Shown here in pieces: positions 50,240 through 59,369 of a stretch of 64,000 nucleotides of DNA; the stretch's first letter is position 1; every line of letters starts with the position of its first letter. The stretch comes from Agromyces sp. ISL-38 (GTDB lineage: Bacteria > Actinomycetota > Actinomycetes > Actinomycetales > Microbacteriaceae), in NCBI RefSeq assembly GCF_018613935.1, contig NZ_JAGGPF010000013.1:62001-126000 (forward strand). The letters run 5' to 3'. The notes beneath the pieces were generated by a model. It ran no database searches. It was not told where the DNA came from and saw nothing but the letters and a program-made list of their open reading frames with translations. A program made the translations under genes and the position numbers.

Positions 50240-50911
50240 ATGGCGGTCACCGACGAAGCGATCCTGCGCATCAAAGAGATGATCCTCGCCGGAGAGCTCT
50301 CGCCCGGCGACCGGCTCCCTCCCGAGAAGGAGCTGAGCGAGCGCCTCGGCCTGTCCCGCTCGTCGCTCCGCGAAGCCGTCAAGGCGCTCGAGGTCATCCG
50401 GGTGCTCGACGTGCGGCGCGGCGACGGCACCTATGTCACGAGCCTCGAGCCGCGACTCCTGCTCGAGGCCATGTCATTCGTCGTCGACCTGCACGACGAC
50501 CAATCGGTGCTCGAGATCTTCGCCGTGCGTCGCATCCTCGAGCCCGCGGCGTCCGCCCTGGCGGCTCGCAACGCCGACGCCGACGACCTCGCCCGGCTTC
50601 GCGAGGTGATCGACGGTGTCGACCACGCGACCGACGTCGAAGGTCTCGTCGCCCACGACCTCGAGTTCCACCGCGGGATCGCGGACGCCACCGGCAACAG
50701 TTACCTCGCGGGCCTCATCGACTCGCTGTCGAGCCACACCGTGCGAGCGCGCATCTGGCGCGGCATCACGCAGGAAGACGCAGTCGGCCGCACCCTCCAG
50801 GAGCACCACGCGATCCTCGAGGCGATCGAAGCGGGCGACGGCGAACTCGCCTCGGCGCTCACGGTCGCCCACGTCAGCGGCGTGGAGCAGTGGCTCCGGT
50901 CGGCGCTCTGA
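50240..50911 (+). CDS. FadR-type GntR family regulator
   Basis: The protein has 223 aa. The winged helix-turn-helix is at residues 1-70 (GDRLPPEKELSERLGLSRSSLREAVKAL, read in two parts). The FCD ligand domain has the metal or ligand residues of HDLEFHRGIADATGN and HHAILEAIEAGD. It stands at the edge of the fucose gene set, convergent with its ABC transporter genes, and is a good candidate for the regulator of that pathway. FCD regulators often sense sugar acids. Confidence 0.9.
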   Translation: MAVTDEAILRIKEMILAGELSPGDRLPPEKELSERLGLSRSSLREAVKALEVIRVLDVRRGDGTYVTSLEPRLLLEAMSFVVDLHDDQSVLEIFAVRRILEPAASALAARNADADDLARLREVIDGVDHATDVEGLVAHDLEFHRGIADATGNSYLAGLIDSLSSHTVRARIWRGITQEDAVGRTLQEHHAILEAIEAGDGELASALTVAHVSGVEQWLRSAL

Positions 50912-50946
50912 GCGTCCTGCGGCGCGCGCCCGCGTACGGAGCGCAC

Positions 50947-50976
50947 GCGCACTGAGCACCCGCGCACTGAGCACCC
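50947..50976. repeat. Two tandem copies of a 15-bp repeat
   Basis: GCGCACTGAGCACCC occurs twice in direct, gap-free repeat just after the regulator stop. It is non-coding as far as I see. Confidence 0.8.
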
Positions 50977-50993
50977 GCGGCCTGCGCGTGACA

Positions 50994-51023
50994 GGGGGGT
51001 GCCGGCCGCAGCCGTCACCCCCC
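50994..51023. terminator. Hairpin between the FadR-type regulator and the ABC operon
   Basis: GGGGGGTG (50994-51001) pairs with CACCCCCC (51016-51023) around a 14-nt loop. It lies between convergent genes and could serve both. Confidence 0.65.
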
Positions 51024-51040
51024 TCCGCGACATCCGATTC

Positions 51041-52024
51041 CTACTTGTAGAGCACAGCCTGGATCTCGGGGTCGTCGATGTTGGTCGCGTCGTACCAGAA
51101 GAAGCCCGTGTCGATGGTCTTCGGCAATTCCTTGCCGTCGAGCGCCTCAACGGCCGCCTTCACGGTCTCGTAGCCGATGCCGACCGGGTTCTGCGTGATC
51201 GCGCCGGCCATCAGGCCGTCGGTGATCGCATCGATCTGCGCCTGGCCCGAGTCGAACCCGATGACCGTGAGCTTGCCCTCGAGGCCGAGCTCGGTGACGG
51301 CGTTCACGACGCCGATCGCCGATCCCTCGTTGGAGCCGTAGATGCCCTTGAGGTCGGGGTTCGCCTGGAGGATCGCCTTCGCGAGGTCGGTGGACTTCAG
51401 CTGGTCGCCGCCACCGTACTGGATGTCGACGATCTCGATGCCGGGTGCGTTCTCCTCGATGTACTCGACGAAACCGTCGCGACGGTCGATACCGGTCACC
51501 GAGGTCTGGTCGTGCACGACGAGCGCGATCTTGCCCGTGTCACCGACGAGCTCCACCATGTGCTTGGCGGCCTCGGCTGCGGCAGCCTTGTTGTCGGTCG
51601 CGGCGGTCGTCACGGGGATGTCGCTGTCCACACCCGAGTCGAACGCGATGACGGGAATGCCGGCATCTTGTGCCTGCTGCAGGTAGGGGCCGGCCGCCTG
51701 GCTGTCGAGTGCGGCGAAGCCGATCGCGTCGGGACCCTTGTCGAGCGCCGTCTGCAGCTGCTGCAGCTGCTGGTCGACGTCGGCCTCGGTGTCGGGGCCC
51801 TCGAACGTGATCTCGACGTCGAATTCCTCGGCAGCCTGCTCGGCGCCTTGCTTCACGGCCTGCCAGAACTGGTGCTGGAAGCCCTTCGAGACGAGGGCGA
51901 TGTAGGGCTTGTCGCCGCCGCCGTCGCCGCCGCCGGCACCGTCGCCGCCGCCACCGGCGCAGCCGCTGAGAACGAGCGCAGCGGTGACGAGCCCCGCCGC
52001 GACGCCGAATGAACGCTTTCGCAT
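51041..52024 (-). CDS. Sugar ABC transporter substrate-binding lipoprotein
   Basis: The protein has 327 aa. The lipoprotein signal ends in the lipobox LSGC with C22. A glycine-rich linker follows, then a Peripla_BP_4 fold (PYIALVSKGFQHQFWQAVKQG, PDAIGFAALDSQAAG, IPVIAFDSGV). It is of the RbsB type, and the context points to L-fucose as ligand. The ATG at 52024 has AAAGGAG upstream. Unusually it is the last gene of the unit, after the permease and a stable intercistronic hairpin. Confidence 0.92.
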   Translation of the reverse strand: MRKRSFGVAAGLVTAALVLSGCAGGGGDGAGGGDGGGDKPYIALVSKGFQHQFWQAVKQGAEQAAEEFDVEITFEGPDTEADVDQQLQQLQTALDKGPDAIGFAALDSQAAGPYLQQAQDAGIPVIAFDSGVDSDIPVTTAATDNKAAAAEAAKHMVELVGDTGKIALVVHDQTSVTGIDRRDGFVEYIEENAPGIEIVDIQYGGGDQLKSTDLAKAILQANPDLKGIYGSNEGSAIGVVNAVTELGLEGKLTVIGFDSGQAQIDAITDGLMAGAITQNPVGIGYETVKAAVEALDGKELPKTIDTGFFWYDATNIDDPEIQAVLYK

Positions 52025-52058
52025 GATCGAACTCCTTTGTTGTGTGTTGGTGCAAGGG

Positions 52059-52080
52059 TTCCGGCCCGCGAAGGCCGGAA
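52059..52080 (-). other. Intercistronic RNA hairpin between permease and binding protein
   Basis: TTCCGGCC and GGCCGGAA form a perfect 8-bp stem around a 6-nt loop in the 58-nt gap. There is no T-run after it on the minus strand. It could protect the upstream mRNA or partly end transcription. Confidence 0.6.
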
Positions 52081-52082
52081 GT

Positions 52083-53090
52083 CTAGGCGTTCTTCCGCCG
52101 GAGGATGTCGAGGTACACGGCGATGAGGATGACGGCGCCGACCGCGACCGACTGCCATTCCTGCGGGATCGACATGATGCGCAGGCCGTTCGTGAGCACC
52201 GCCATGATGAGCGCGCCGATGACCGTGCCCACGATCGAGCCCTTGCCGCCCTGCAGGGACGTGCCGCCGATGACGACCGCGGCGATCGCCTCGAGCTCGT
52301 AGCCCATGCCGAGCGCGGGCTGGGCCGATGAGAGTCGGGAGGCGAGCAGCACGCCCGCGAGGCCGGTGAACAGGCCCGCGAAGGTATAGATCGCGATCTT
52401 CCACTTCGTCACGTTCACACCCGAGAGCTCGGTGGCCTCCTCGTTCGATCCGATCGAGAACGTGTAGCGGCCGAGGAGCGTCTTCTTCAGCACGACGCCG
52501 GCGATGATCGCGACGATGATGAAGATGAGCACGCCGTTCGGGAACCGGATGCCGGGGATGAGCGAGCCCGTCGCGAGCCGCACGAAGTCGGGCGTCTCCT
52601 TGAAGTAGATCGGCGCCGTGCCCGAGATCACGAGCGAGAGCCCTGCGGCGACGAGCATCATCGCGAGCGTCGCGATGAACGGCGGGATCTTCAGCACCGC
52701 GACGTTGACGCCGTTGATCAAACCGAGCAGGCCGCCGAACAGGATCGCGAGGATGACGCCGAGCCACAGCGGCAGGCCCAGGTAGGTGAGGAACACGCCC
52801 GTCATCACCGCGGAGAGCGTCATACCCGTGCCGATCGACAGGTCGATGCCGCCGGTGATGATGACGAACGTCGTACCGAGGGCCAGCAGGCCGGTCACGG
52901 TCGCGGCGAGCAGGATGCCCGTCACGTTCGCCCACGTGAGGAACCTGTCGTTGGCGACCGAGAAGAACACGACGATCGCGATGAGGCTCGCGAAGGCGAG
53001 GAGCTGCTGGATCTGGCCGCGGAGCCGTGAGCGCACGGCGCTCGTCGCAGCAGCCTTGGTTGCTGGTTGTTGTGGGGCAGTCGTGGTCAA
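52083..53090 (-). CDS. Sugar ABC transporter permease (RbsC type)
   Basis: The protein has 335 aa with about ten hydrophobic segments of the BPD_transp_2 family. GTTFVIITGGIDLSIGTGM and AAVVIGGTSLQGGKGSIVGTV are the conserved loops; the second faces the ATPase. The start is TTG 53090, directly after the ATPase stop. It would form a homodimeric channel for the sugar. Confidence 0.92.
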   Translation of the reverse strand: MTTTAPQQPATKAAATSAVRSRLRGQIQQLLAFASLIAIVVFFSVANDRFLTWANVTGILLAATVTGLLALGTTFVIITGGIDLSIGTGMTLSAVMTGVFLTYLGLPLWLGVILAILFGGLLGLINGVNVAVLKIPPFIATLAMMLVAAGLSLVISGTAPIYFKETPDFVRLATGSLIPGIRFPNGVLIFIIVAIIAGVVLKKTLLGRYTFSIGSNEEATELSGVNVTKWKIAIYTFAGLFTGLAGVLLASRLSSAQPALGMGYELEAIAAVVIGGTSLQGGKGSIVGTVIGALIMAVLTNGLRIMSIPQEWQSVAVGAVILIAVYLDILRRKNA

Positions 53091-53091
53091 T

Positions 53092-54624
53092 TCAACTCAC
53101 CGTTCCTTCAGCGCTGAAGCGCGTTGCGTAGTCCATGACGATCTCCTGGGTCGCCTCGGCGTTGTCGAGCACCGCGTTGAGCCGCCCCTCGCACATGACG
53201 GCGATGCGGTGGCTCATGCGCAGCACTTCCGGCAGCTCGGAGGAGATCATGATGATGGATTTGCCCTGCCTCGCGAGCTCCTCGAGGAGCGCGTAGATCT
53301 CATCTTTCGCGCCCACGTCGATGCCGCGAGTGGGCTCATCGAAGATGAGGATGTCGCAATCCTTTGCGAGCCATTTGGCGATGACGACCTTCTGCTGGTT
53401 GCCGCCCGAGAGGTTCTTCACGAGCTGGTTCGCCGAGGGCGTCTTGATGCGGAGCCGGCCGATGAAGTCGCGTGCGGTGCGGATGATCGCGCCGTCTCGC
53501 ATGAACCCGACCTTCGAGGTGAATGCCGGAAGGGTGCTCAGCACGATGTTCGTGGCGACATCCTGTTCGAGCACGACGCCAAGTCGCTTGCGGTCCTCCG
53601 AGAGGTAGCCGATGCCGAGCCGGGCCGCTTCGGCCGGATTGCCGATCTGCACCTCGCGACCGTCGACCGTGATGCGTCCGGACTCGATCGGGTCTGCCCC
53701 AACGATCGCGCGTGCGAGTTCGGTGCGGCCCGCGCCCATGAGCCCCGCGAATCCGAGGATCTCACCGCGGTGGAGCTCGAATCCGACGTTCTTCAGCAGC
53801 TTCTTCGTCGAGAGCCCCGCGACGCTCAGCACGACGTCGGGCGACCGCTGCACCTGCCCCGGGCGCTGCTCGCCCGTGATCGTGCGGCCGACCATGAGGG
53901 AGATGACCTCGCCGACGGTCGACGTCGCCGTCTCGAGGGTGTCGATGTAGCGGCCGTCGCGGAGCACGGTGATGCGATCGGAGATGCGGGCGAGCTCGTC
54001 CATGCGGTGCGAGATGTAGATCACGCCCGTATCGGGAGTGCGGAACCGCTGGATGAGCTCGAAGAGCACCTCGACCTCGGCGTCGTTCAGGGCCGCCGTC
54101 GGCTCATCCATGATGAGCACCTTCGCGTTGAACGAGAGGGCCTTGGCGATCTCGACCATCTGCTGGCGTGCCACGGTGAGGTGCTCGACGCGCTCGGCCG
54201 GATCGATCGTGAGCCCGAGCCGGTCGAACAGCTCCTGCGCGCTGCGGTTGAGTGCCCGGTCGTCGAGGAAGACGCCGCCCGAGCGGGGCTCGCGCCCGAT
54301 GAAGATGTTCTGCGCGACCGTGAGGTCGGGCATGAGGTTGAACTCCTGGTGGATGATCGCGATGCCGAGCTCCTGCGCATGGCGGGGCCCTTCGATCGAG
54401 AACTCCTCGCCGTTCAGGCGGAACGTGCCGGCGTCCGGCGTGTAGATGCCCGCGAGCAGCTTCATGAGGGTCGACTTGCCCGCGCCGTTCTCACCGACGA
54501 CCGCGAGCACCTCGCCGTGACGCAGCTCGAGTCGCACGTCGTCGAGTGCCTGCACTCCGGGGAAGCCCTTGCTGACGCCCGAGAGGTGGAGGAGCGCGGT
54601 CTTCGTCGTGGTTGCAGGGGTCAT
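53092..54624 (-). CDS. Sugar ABC transporter ATP-binding protein (RbsA type, two NBDs)
   Basis: The protein has 510 aa. The first nucleotide-binding domain has Walker A GENGAGKST with K50 and Walker B VLIMDEPTAAL. The second has a degenerate Walker A (GLMGAGRTE), signature LSGGNQQKV and Walker B LIFDEPTRGIDVG, as in all RbsA/MglA proteins. The ATG overlaps the fucU stop by 4 nt. It energises uptake by the permease at 52083. Confidence 0.94.
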   Translation of the reverse strand: MTPATTTKTALLHLSGVSKGFPGVQALDDVRLELRHGEVLAVVGENGAGKSTLMKLLAGIYTPDAGTFRLNGEEFSIEGPRHAQELGIAIIHQEFNLMPDLTVAQNIFIGREPRSGGVFLDDRALNRSAQELFDRLGLTIDPAERVEHLTVARQQMVEIAKALSFNAKVLIMDEPTAALNDAEVEVLFELIQRFRTPDTGVIYISHRMDELARISDRITVLRDGRYIDTLETATSTVGEVISLMVGRTITGEQRPGQVQRSPDVVLSVAGLSTKKLLKNVGFELHRGEILGFAGLMGAGRTELARAIVGADPIESGRITVDGREVQIGNPAEAARLGIGYLSEDRKRLGVVLEQDVATNIVLSTLPAFTSKVGFMRDGAIIRTARDFIGRLRIKTPSANQLVKNLSGGNQQKVVIAKWLAKDCDILIFDEPTRGIDVGAKDEIYALLEELARQGKSIIMISSELPEVLRMSHRIAVMCEGRLNAVLDNAEATQEIVMDYATRFSAEGTVS

Positions 54625-55061
54625 CGCGCGGCTCCTCGAGATTCGTAGGCGTTCACGACGCCCTTGCGGAGGATGAGATTGCCGTATGGCCGCAACTCAC
54701 CCGTGCGCACGACCAGCTGTGCGCCGATGGCCCGGTCGTAGAACGCGAAGCGATCGAGCTCGTCGACGCGGTCGGGCGCGGCCTCCGCAGCGGTCACGAG
54801 CTCGTGCTGCACCGGCAGCACCTCGCCGCCCTCGGCCTGCATCAGCAGCACCGACGCACCCTCGTACCCGTCGAGCGGCACGACCGTGCGGATGGCCGCG
54901 ACGACATCGGCGGCCGCAAGTGCCGGCGCTTCGACGACGACCTCGCCGACACGGTGCGCCGGGAAGTTCGCGTCGGCGACGACGAGTTCATCGCCGTGGC
55001 CGAGCCGATCGAGCGCGGCGAGCAAGTCACCGTGGAGGATCGGATGGATTCCACTCAACAC
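54621..55061 (-). CDS. fucU: L-fucose mutarotase (RbsD/FucU family)
   Basis: The protein has 146 aa. MLSGIHPILHGDLLAALDRL with GHGDELVVADANFPAH, and the C-terminal YGNLILRKGVV, match FucU better than RbsD. It interconverts fucose anomers. The start GTG 55061 follows GAGAGG and gives the family N-terminus; ATG 55079 would add six residues. It is the first gene of fucU-ATPase-permease-binding protein. Confidence 0.88.
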   Translation of the reverse strand: MLSGIHPILHGDLLAALDRLGHGDELVVADANFPAHRVGEVVVEAPALAAADVVAAIRTVVPLDGYEGASVLLMQAEGGEVLPVQHELVTAAEAAPDRVDELDRFAFYDRAIGAQLVVRTGELRPYGNLILRKGVVNAYESRGAAR

Positions 55062-55110
55062 GTGTGTGCCTCTCTTCATCGAGATTCGGATAGCGACCAG
55101 TCAAAAGCAT

Positions 55111-55122
55111 GAAATCGATTTC
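55111..55122 (-). promoter_or_regulatory. LacI-type operator GAAATCGATTTC before fucU
   Basis: This 12-bp sequence is a perfect palindrome, 50 bp before fucU. A near-identical site, GGAATCGATTTC, lies upstream of the LacI gene (62905-62916). Confidence 0.65.
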
Positions 55123-55148
55123 GTCAAGCGGTCGAGCAATCAATTGCG

Positions 55149-55171
55149 AGTGTACTACTCATCGGATGTTT
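55149..55171 (-). promoter_or_regulatory. fucU operon -10 and second operator
   Basis: On the minus strand TACACT (55154-55149) is a -10 candidate. Just upstream AAACATCCGATG (55171-55160) repeats the 12 bases found at the fucose-dehydratase promoter (58365-58376). It overlaps the end of the lactonase gene. Confidence 0.5.
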
Positions 55172-56073
55172 CGGGGATAGTCAGTGGCGATTGAGTCTGA
55201 TTCGTGAGATTGCGCCCACAGAGGTCGGACTATTGGCGAGCGATACACCCACTCCGCCGTGCCGCCGAGCACGGCGGCGCGCTCCAATTCGCCCAGTTCG
55301 GAAATGCATTCGCTCATCACGTCCCACGTCGCCTGGTACCCGCCGTCGGGCACGGACATCGGCCAGTCACCGCCGTACATCAGACGGTCGGGGCCGAAGA
55401 CGTCGAGCGCGATCTCCCACAGCGGGCGCACGGTCTCGCGGCCGAAGGGCGCACCGGGAAGGTGCAATCCCGAGAACTTCGCGATCGTGTTGGGAACGGC
55501 GGCGGCCTGCTCCAATGCCCGTCGCCACGCGTCGAAGTCGGGCCTGCCCACCGGCGGCTTGGCGAGATGGTCGATCACGACGGTCAGCTCGGGGACGGCA
55601 CGGGCGACTCCCGCCGCGGCGCCGAGATGCCGCGGCCACGCGTCGGGAACGTCGAACGCGAGCCCTCTCGACGCCACCTCGCGCAGCGATGCCCGAACCT
55701 CGGGAAGGTCGAGGAAGTCGTCCCGGGGGTCATCGTGCACGAGGTGACGGATGCCGCGGAGGGCCGTCTCCCCCATGAGAGCGTCGAGCGCCGCGCGCGC
55801 CGCCTGGGGGTGGTCGAGCGGAATCCATCCGACGACTCCCGCGACCCAGTCGTGCTCGTGAGCCATCCCGAGCAGGAACCACGTGTCGGCGAGGGAGTCC
55901 TCGGCTTGCACGAGGATGGCCGCGTCGATGCCGGCGGCGTCGAGCTCGAGGCGCGCCTCACCGGCGCTGAAGTCACGATCGAGCGGGCCGCCGCGGGGAA
56001 TCCACTCGTAGCGGCCGACGGCACGCTCCCAGAGGTGCACGTGCGCGTCGATCGTGCGCGACGCCCCGCTCAC
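55159..56073 (-). CDS. Amidohydrolase family protein, probable L-fuconolactonase
   Basis: The protein has 304 aa of the Amidohydro_2 type. IDAHVHLWE gives the HxH motif, VIDHLAKPP the third histidine and LMYGGDWP the metal aspartate. The family includes L-fucono-1,5-lactonase and L-rhamnono-lactonase. The GTG start overlaps the stop of the aldo/keto reductase (GTGA). Its place between fucose dehydrogenase and fuconate dehydratase genes points to hydrolysis of L-fuconolactone. Confidence 0.88.
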   Translation of the reverse strand: MSGASRTIDAHVHLWERAVGRYEWIPRGGPLDRDFSAGEARLELDAAGIDAAILVQAEDSLADTWFLLGMAHEHDWVAGVVGWIPLDHPQAARAALDALMGETALRGIRHLVHDDPRDDFLDLPEVRASLREVASRGLAFDVPDAWPRHLGAAAGVARAVPELTVVIDHLAKPPVGRPDFDAWRRALEQAAAVPNTIAKFSGLHLPGAPFGRETVRPLWEIALDVFGPDRLMYGGDWPMSVPDGGYQATWDVMSECISELGELERAAVLGGTAEWVYRSPIVRPLWAQSHESDSIATDYPRNIR

Positions 56074-57038
56074 GGGATCAGCCCCGCAGACCTCAAGCCA
56101 TCCCAGAAGCCGGCCGGGAGCGGCGCGTGCACTCGTGCGATGTTCTCGCGGATGTCGGCAGCTCGCGACGAACCGGCGACGACCGAACGCACCGCGGGGT
56201 GCTGCAACGGATACTGCATCGCGGCCTCGGGCAGCGAGACGCCGGCCGCGCGACACGCCTCGGCGAGGCGGCGGGCATGGCCCAGCACCTCGTCGGGAAC
56301 GGGGCCGTAGTTGTAGCGAGCACGCTCGTCGGGGGCGTCGGTGGCGAGGAGCCCCGAGTTGAACACCGCGGCGACGACCACGCCGACATCGCGCTGCTCG
56401 CAGAGCGGGAGGAGCTCATCGAGCGCAGGCTGCTCGAGGAGCGTGTAGCGGCCGGCGATCATCACGAGGTCGAGGTCGCCCTCGCGCACGGCCCGCGCCG
56501 CGGCCTCCGCGTCGTTGGTGCCGATGCCGATGGCGCCGACGACGCCCTCGTCGCGGAGCTTCGCGAGAGCCGGCAGCCCCTCGGCGACGCCGCGATCGAG
56601 GTCGTAGACGTCGGGGTCGTGGAGGTAGGCGATGTCGATGCGGTCGAGGCCGAGTCGTTCGAGCGACTCCTCGATGCTGCGGCGAATGCCCGATTCGCTC
56701 GGGTCGAAGCGGCGCACCGTCGTGTTCGGCACGGCGAAGTCGAACGCGAGGTCGTCGCCGCCCGTGAAGTCGGGATTCGGGTCGAGCACGCGGCCGACCT
56801 TCGTGGAGATCACGTACTCCTCACGCGGGCGCGACCGGAGGAAGGCGCCGAGGCGGCGCTCGGAGAGGCCGAGGCCGTAATGGGGCGCGGTGTCGAAGTA
56901 CCGGATGCCGCCATGCCACGCCGCGTCGAGCGCGGCATCCGACTGCTCGTCGCTCACCTCGCGGTAGAGGTTGCCGATCGACGCGGCACCGTAGCCGAGC
57001 GGGCCGAGGCGCTCAGCGGTCGTGACGCCGGCGTTCAT
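56070..57038 (-). CDS. Aldo/keto reductase, probable L-fucose dehydrogenase
   Basis: The protein has 322 aa. D and Y lie in [20 protein letters not shown] in VISTKVGR and H in [11 protein letters not shown]. It belongs to the D-threo-aldose/L-fucose dehydrogenase type of AKRs. It would oxidise L-fucose to the lactone with NAD(P). The ATG overlaps the dehydratase stop (ATGA). Lactonase and dehydratase lie on either side. Confidence 0.88.
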   Translation of the reverse strand: MNAGVTTAERLGPLGYGAASIGNLYREVSDEQSDAALDAAWHGGIRYFDTAPHYGLGLSERRLGAFLRSRPREEYVISTKVGRVLDPNPDFTGGDDLAFDFAVPNTTVRRFDPSESGIRRSIEESLERLGLDRIDIAYLHDPDVYDLDRGVAEGLPALAKLRDEGVVGAIGIGTNDAEAAARAVREGDLDLVMIAGRYTLLEQPALDELLPLCEQRDVGVVVAAVFNSGLLATDAPDERARYNYGPVPDEVLGHARRLAEACRAAGVSLPEAAMQYPLQHPAVRSVVAGSSRAADIRENIARVHAPLPAGFWDGLRSAGLIP

Positions 57039-58336
57039 ACGGGCACCCGGGGGTGGTGGCCGCGCCAGGTGTAGTCGTCGACGGATGCCGCGAGCATCTC
57101 GGTGCCGGCACCCGGCGCGGTGGGCGTGAGGTAACGGCCTCGCTCGATCACGACGGGCGTGACGAAGTGCTCGTGGAGGTGGTCGACGAACTCGATCATG
57201 CGGCCCTCCATCGTGCCCGAGAGCGCGACGTAGTCGAACATCGACAGGTGCTGCACGGCTTCGCAGAGGCCGACGCCGCCCGCGTGCGGGCACACCGGCA
57301 CGCCGAACTTCGCGGCGAGCAGCAGGTTGGCGATGTTCTCGTTGACGCCGCCGACACGGGTGGCGTCGATCTGCATGACGTCCATGCCGCCCGCTTGCAG
57401 CAGCTGCTTGAAGACGATGCGGTTCTGCACGTGCTCACCGGTCGCGACCCGGATCGGGGCGATGCCACGGGCGATCGCGGCGTGCCCGAGCACGTCGTCG
57501 GGGCTCGTCGGCTCCTCGACCCAGGCGAGGTCGAACTCGGCGAGGGCGTTGATCCACTCGATCGCGGGCGCCACGTCCCAGCGCTGGTTGGCGTCGATCG
57601 CGATCGGGAAGTTCGGGCCGACCGCGGCGCGGGCGATGCCGAGCCGGCGCACGTCGTCGGCGAGGTCAGCGCCGACCTTGAGCTTGATCTGCGGGAATCC
57701 GTCGGCGACGGCCTCGCGGCAGAGCCGATCGAGCTTCTCGTCGGAGTACCCGAGCCAGCCGGGCGTGGTGGTGTACGCCGGATACCCCGTCTCGAGGAGT
57801 TCGGCGGTGCGCTCGGCGCGGCCGGGCTCTGCGGCGCGGAACAGCTCGAGTGCTTCGTCGGGCGTGATCGCGTCGCTGAGGTAGCGGAAGTCGACGAGGC
57901 TCACGAGCTCTTCGGGCGTGAGGCTCGCGAGCAACTGCCAGAGCGGCAGCCCGGCGCGCTTCGCCTTCAGGTCCCAGAGGGCGTTGATGACCGCGCCGAT
58001 CGCCATGTGCATGACGCCCTTCTCGGGGCCGAGCCAGCGCAACTGCGAGTCGTGGGTGAGCAGGCGCCAGGTCTCACCCATGTCGGCGAGGGCGGCTTCG
58101 ACGTCGAGTCCGCGCACGTGCTCGCGCAACGCTTCGATGGCGGCGACCTGCACGTCGTTGCCGCGGCCGATCGTGAACACGAATGCGTGACCGGAGTGGC
58201 CGTCTGCGGCATCCGTGCGAATCGTGACATACGCAGCCGAGTAGTCGGGGTCGGGGTTCATCGCGTCGGAGCCGTCGAGCTCGAGGGAGGTCGGGAAGCG
58301 GATGTCTCGGGTGTCAACGCTGACGATTGTGCTCAT
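57035..58336 (-). CDS. fucD: L-fuconate dehydratase (enolase superfamily)
   Basis: The protein has 433 aa. K218 and K220 (IKLKVGAD), D248 (DANQRWD), E274, E301 and H351 ([11 protein letters not shown]) occupy the same numbers, as far as I recall, as the catalytic and metal residues of Xanthomonas FucD. It dehydrates L-fuconate to 2-keto-3-deoxy-L-fuconate. The ATG has GAAAGGAC upstream. It is the first gene of the operon and has a near-consensus promoter. Confidence 0.94.
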   Translation of the reverse strand: MSTIVSVDTRDIRFPTSLELDGSDAMNPDPDYSAAYVTIRTDAADGHSGHAFVFTIGRGNDVQVAAIEALREHVRGLDVEAALADMGETWRLLTHDSQLRWLGPEKGVMHMAIGAVINALWDLKAKRAGLPLWQLLASLTPEELVSLVDFRYLSDAITPDEALELFRAAEPGRAERTAELLETGYPAYTTTPGWLGYSDEKLDRLCREAVADGFPQIKLKVGADLADDVRRLGIARAAVGPNFPIAIDANQRWDVAPAIEWINALAEFDLAWVEEPTSPDDVLGHAAIARGIAPIRVATGEHVQNRIVFKQLLQAGGMDVMQIDATRVGGVNENIANLLLAAKFGVPVCPHAGGVGLCEAVQHLSMFDYVALSGTMEGRMIEFVDHLHEHFVTPVVIERGRYLTPTAPGAGTEMLAASVDDYTWRGHHPRVPV

Positions 58337-58359
58337 GGCGTCCTTTCGTGGCGAACCCG

Positions 58360-58388
58360 AGCATAAACATCCGATGTCTAAATGTCAA
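58360..58388 (-). promoter_or_regulatory. fucD operon promoter with operator in the spacer
   Basis: On the minus strand, -35 TTGACA (58388-58383) and -10 TATGCT (58365-58360) are exactly 17 bp apart. The palindrome ACATC-C-GATGT (58367-58377) lies in the spacer. Another CCGATGT copy is at 58445-58451. A plus-strand -10, TATACT (58410-58415), serves the divergent FAH gene. Confidence 0.75.
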
Positions 58389-58483
58389 CTGGCCGGGAAT
58401 GTGGCAGAATATACTGACAATGACCCCGCTGCGCGTCGAGACTTCCGATGTTCGTGGCGGCAGCCCCAATGGAGAGGACCAGT

Positions 58484-59332
58484 ATGAGATTCGCCCGGCT
58501 CGGACCTGTCGGCACCGAGATCCCCATCGTGTTCGATGGTGATCGCGCGCTCGACCTGCGCCCGATCACGCTCGACCTCGACGGCGCCTTCTTCTCCGGC
58601 GGCGGTATCGAGCGCACGCGCTCGGCACTCTCCGCGGGCTCGCTCTCCGAACTCGCGGATGCCGCCTCCCTGCGCATCGGCGCCCCGATCTCGCGTCCCT
58701 CGGCCGTGTACTGCATCGGCATGAACTACGCGGCGCATGCCGCGGAGTCGGGGTCGGCCCCGCCCGAGCAGCTCGTGATGTTCATGAAGTCGCCGAACAC
58801 CGTCGTCGGTCCGTTCGACGACGTGCCGATCCCCCGCGGAAGCGAGAAGACCGACTGGGAGGTCGAGCTCGGCGTCGTCATCGGCCGGCGGGCGAGCTAC
58901 CTCGCCTCCCCCGCCGAGGCTGCAGCGCACATCGCCGGGTACGTCGCCGCGAACGATCTCTCCGAGCGCGACTGGCAGCTCACCCAGTCGGGCGGGCAAT
59001 GGAGCAAGGGGAAGAGCGCCCCCGGATTCTGCCCCACGGGGCCCTGGCTCGTCACGGGCGATGAGGTCGATGCGTCCGACGTGCGCCTCCAGAGCTTCGT
59101 CAATGGCGAGCCGCGCCAGGACTCGCGCGCGAGCGACCTCATCTTCGACATCGACACGATCGTCTGGCAGCTCAGCCAGTTCCTGGCACTCGAAGCCGGC
59201 GACCTCGTGCTCACCGGAACGCCCGAGGGCGTCGCGCTCTCGGGGCGATTCCCCTATCTCGCCGTCGACGACGTCGTCGAGATCGAGATCGAGGGTCTCG
59301 GCCGTCAGCGCCAGCGCTACGTCGCAGCCTGA
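58484..59332 (+). CDS. FAH family hydrolase, probable 2,4-diketo-3-deoxy-L-fuconate hydrolase
   Basis: The protein has 282 aa. The fumarylacetoacetase fold is shown by YCIGMNYAAHAAESG, DWEVELGVVIG with the metal glutamates, and LTGTPEGVAL. The family includes the hydrolase that splits 2,4-diketo-3-deoxy-fuconate/rhamnonate into pyruvate and lactate. The ATG has GAGAGG upstream. The SDR follows after 37 nt, so the last two steps of the pathway are cotranscribed. Confidence 0.9.
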   Translation: MRFARLGPVGTEIPIVFDGDRALDLRPITLDLDGAFFSGGGIERTRSALSAGSLSELADAASLRIGAPISRPSAVYCIGMNYAAHAAESGSAPPEQLVMFMKSPNTVVGPFDDVPIPRGSEKTDWEVELGVVIGRRASYLASPAEAAAHIAGYVAANDLSERDWQLTQSGGQWSKGKSAPGFCPTGPWLVTGDEVDASDVRLQSFVNGEPRQDSRASDLIFDIDTIVWQLSQFLALEAGDLVLTGTPEGVALSGRFPYLAVDDVVEIEIEGLGRQRQRYVAA

Positions 59333-59369
59333 GCCGGCCGGCATCCTCATCCATCTGAAGGGACCCAGC

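Noticed and set aside
54621-55061. RbsD (D-ribose pyranase) instead of FucU
   Set aside because: The GHGDELVVADANFPAH and NLILRKGVV blocks and the fuconate dehydratase in the same cluster fit L-fucose mutarotase better.
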